Source: Oscillospiraceae bacterium (GTDB lineage: Bacteria; Bacillota; Clostridia; Oscillospirales; JAAYXM01). From it: a DNA stretch of 52,860 nucleotides. This document shows, in pieces, positions 52,473 through 52,860 of this stretch. The translations under genes were made by a program, and so were the position numbers. The stretch's first letter is position 1. The number at the start of each line of letters is the position of its first letter. Below the pieces are notes generated by a model. It saw only the letters and a program-made list of their open reading frames with translations. It ran no database searches and was not told the origin of the DNA. The stretch lies in assembly GCA_017439555.1 (NCBI GenBank), contig JAFSIZ010000148.1:1-52860 (forward strand), in the 5' to 3' direction.

Positions 52473-52860
52473 TCATTTAATTCTGTTGTACGCGTTTTCA
52501 TAAACCTCAAGAACACGGTCTACGCCCATTTCATTGACATCCTCAACAAAAGCGTCAAATCCCGTGAGCGGCTCTTGACCAAGCACGAACTTTGCCACCA
52601 TCTCATTTACAAACACTTCGATTGCTGCACCGTCCTGCGTTTTTATCTTCTGCTCTTCCACAGTGAGACCGAGATAGCTCTTCGGGTTGGGATACTCTAC
52701 GGTATGCTCAAGCACGAGCTCGCGGGTTGAAGAAAGAAGCTCAGACTCAAATGCATCGACCGCCTCGGGGTCAAAACGGGCAACCGTTCCCGGGGTAGAG
52801 AAGCCGTAAAGAGTATTCGGCTGTGCACCGGTTTCGTCGGTAATGTATACGCGCTTTCCG
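52473..52860 (-). CDS. extracellular solute-binding protein, C-terminal part (cut by the window edge)
   Basis: The frame stays open to the right edge of the window. It reads GKRVYITDETGAQPNTLYGF, then RFDPEAVDAFESELLSSTRE, LVLEHTVEYPNPKSYLGL and ends NEMGVDRVLEVYENAYNRIK. It is clearly a paralogue of the C-terminus of the 24936-26477 protein (GKRKYITDETAAQPNTLYGF). The start codon and lipobox lie outside the window. It is followed by the secreted InlB-type gene. Confidence 0.9.
   Translation of the reverse strand, partial: GKRVYITDETGAQPNTLYGFSTPGTVARFDPEAVDAFESELLSSTRELVLEHTVEYPNPKSYLGLTVEEQKIKTQDGAAIEVFVNEMVAKFVLGQEPLTGFDAFVEDVNEMGVDRVLEVYENAYNRIK

Noticed and set aside
1..52860. CRISPR array or cas genes
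   Set aside because: No regularly spaced direct repeats and no Cas-like protein; the only close repeats are coding-module and tail repeats.

Overview
The window reads as a chromosome segment of an anaerobic, endospore-forming Clostridia-type Firmicute, probably a gut lineage. Supporting signs are a SpoVT-type sporulation regulator, S-layer-homology (SLH) anchored surface proteins, lipoproteins with Firmicute lipoboxes, strong AGGAGG-type ribosome binding sites and sigma-A promoters. No rRNA, recognisable intact tRNA or CRISPR array was seen.

Left part (about 1-19.9 kb, visibly more GC-rich): a malic enzyme; a two-gene cytoplasmic pair (LRR protein, then TIR-domain protein) that share an unusual repeated C-terminal peptide motif and a 154-bp direct repeat; a cobalamin riboswitch with consensus promoter and terminator controlling an SLH-anchored transcobalamin-like surface protein; xanthine phosphoribosyltransferase followed by a BMP-type nucleoside lipoprotein and its three-gene ABC transporter; a DUF3048 (YerB-like) lipoprotein; a small jelly-roll-like protein; a tripartite RND efflux operon including a TolC-like protein; and spoVT.

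Junction (about 19.9-21.85 kb, more AT-rich): an AAA/DUF4143 ATPase, then a scar of mobile DNA consisting of a frameshifted serine-recombinase tail and the first codons of a DUF3846-like gene.

Right part (about 21.8-52.86 kb): a large carbohydrate-use locus, mostly on the minus strand. Operon 1 is a giant Ig/carbohydrate-binding-like surface protein, a solute-binding lipoprotein, an unrecognised barrel enzyme and an AGE-family epimerase. Operon 2 is a GNAT-like acyltransferase, a second AGE epimerase, a second barrel enzyme and a 2,693-residue SLH-anchored heparinase II/III-like lyase. Further out are two Gfo/Idh/MocA proteins (one with GH109-like motifs), a cytoplasmic GH28-like beta-helix protein, a second pair of secreted InlB-type protein and solute-binding protein (cut by the window edge), and three AraC regulators. 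Dead IS3 and IS200 copies lie at 48.0-50.7 kb. A plausible reading is that surface proteins capture and cut a uronic-acid-containing polymer, solute-binding proteins deliver fragments to ABC permeases not present here, and the cytoplasmic epimerases, oxidoreductases, barrel enzymes and GH28-like protein finish the breakdown. The substrate is not determined by the sequence.

The strongest candidates for undescribed biology are the TIR/LRR pair with its shared peptide motif, the duplicated AGE-plus-barrel enzyme cassette, the seven copies of a new surface module in the two giant proteins, and the B12-controlled surface transcobalamin.
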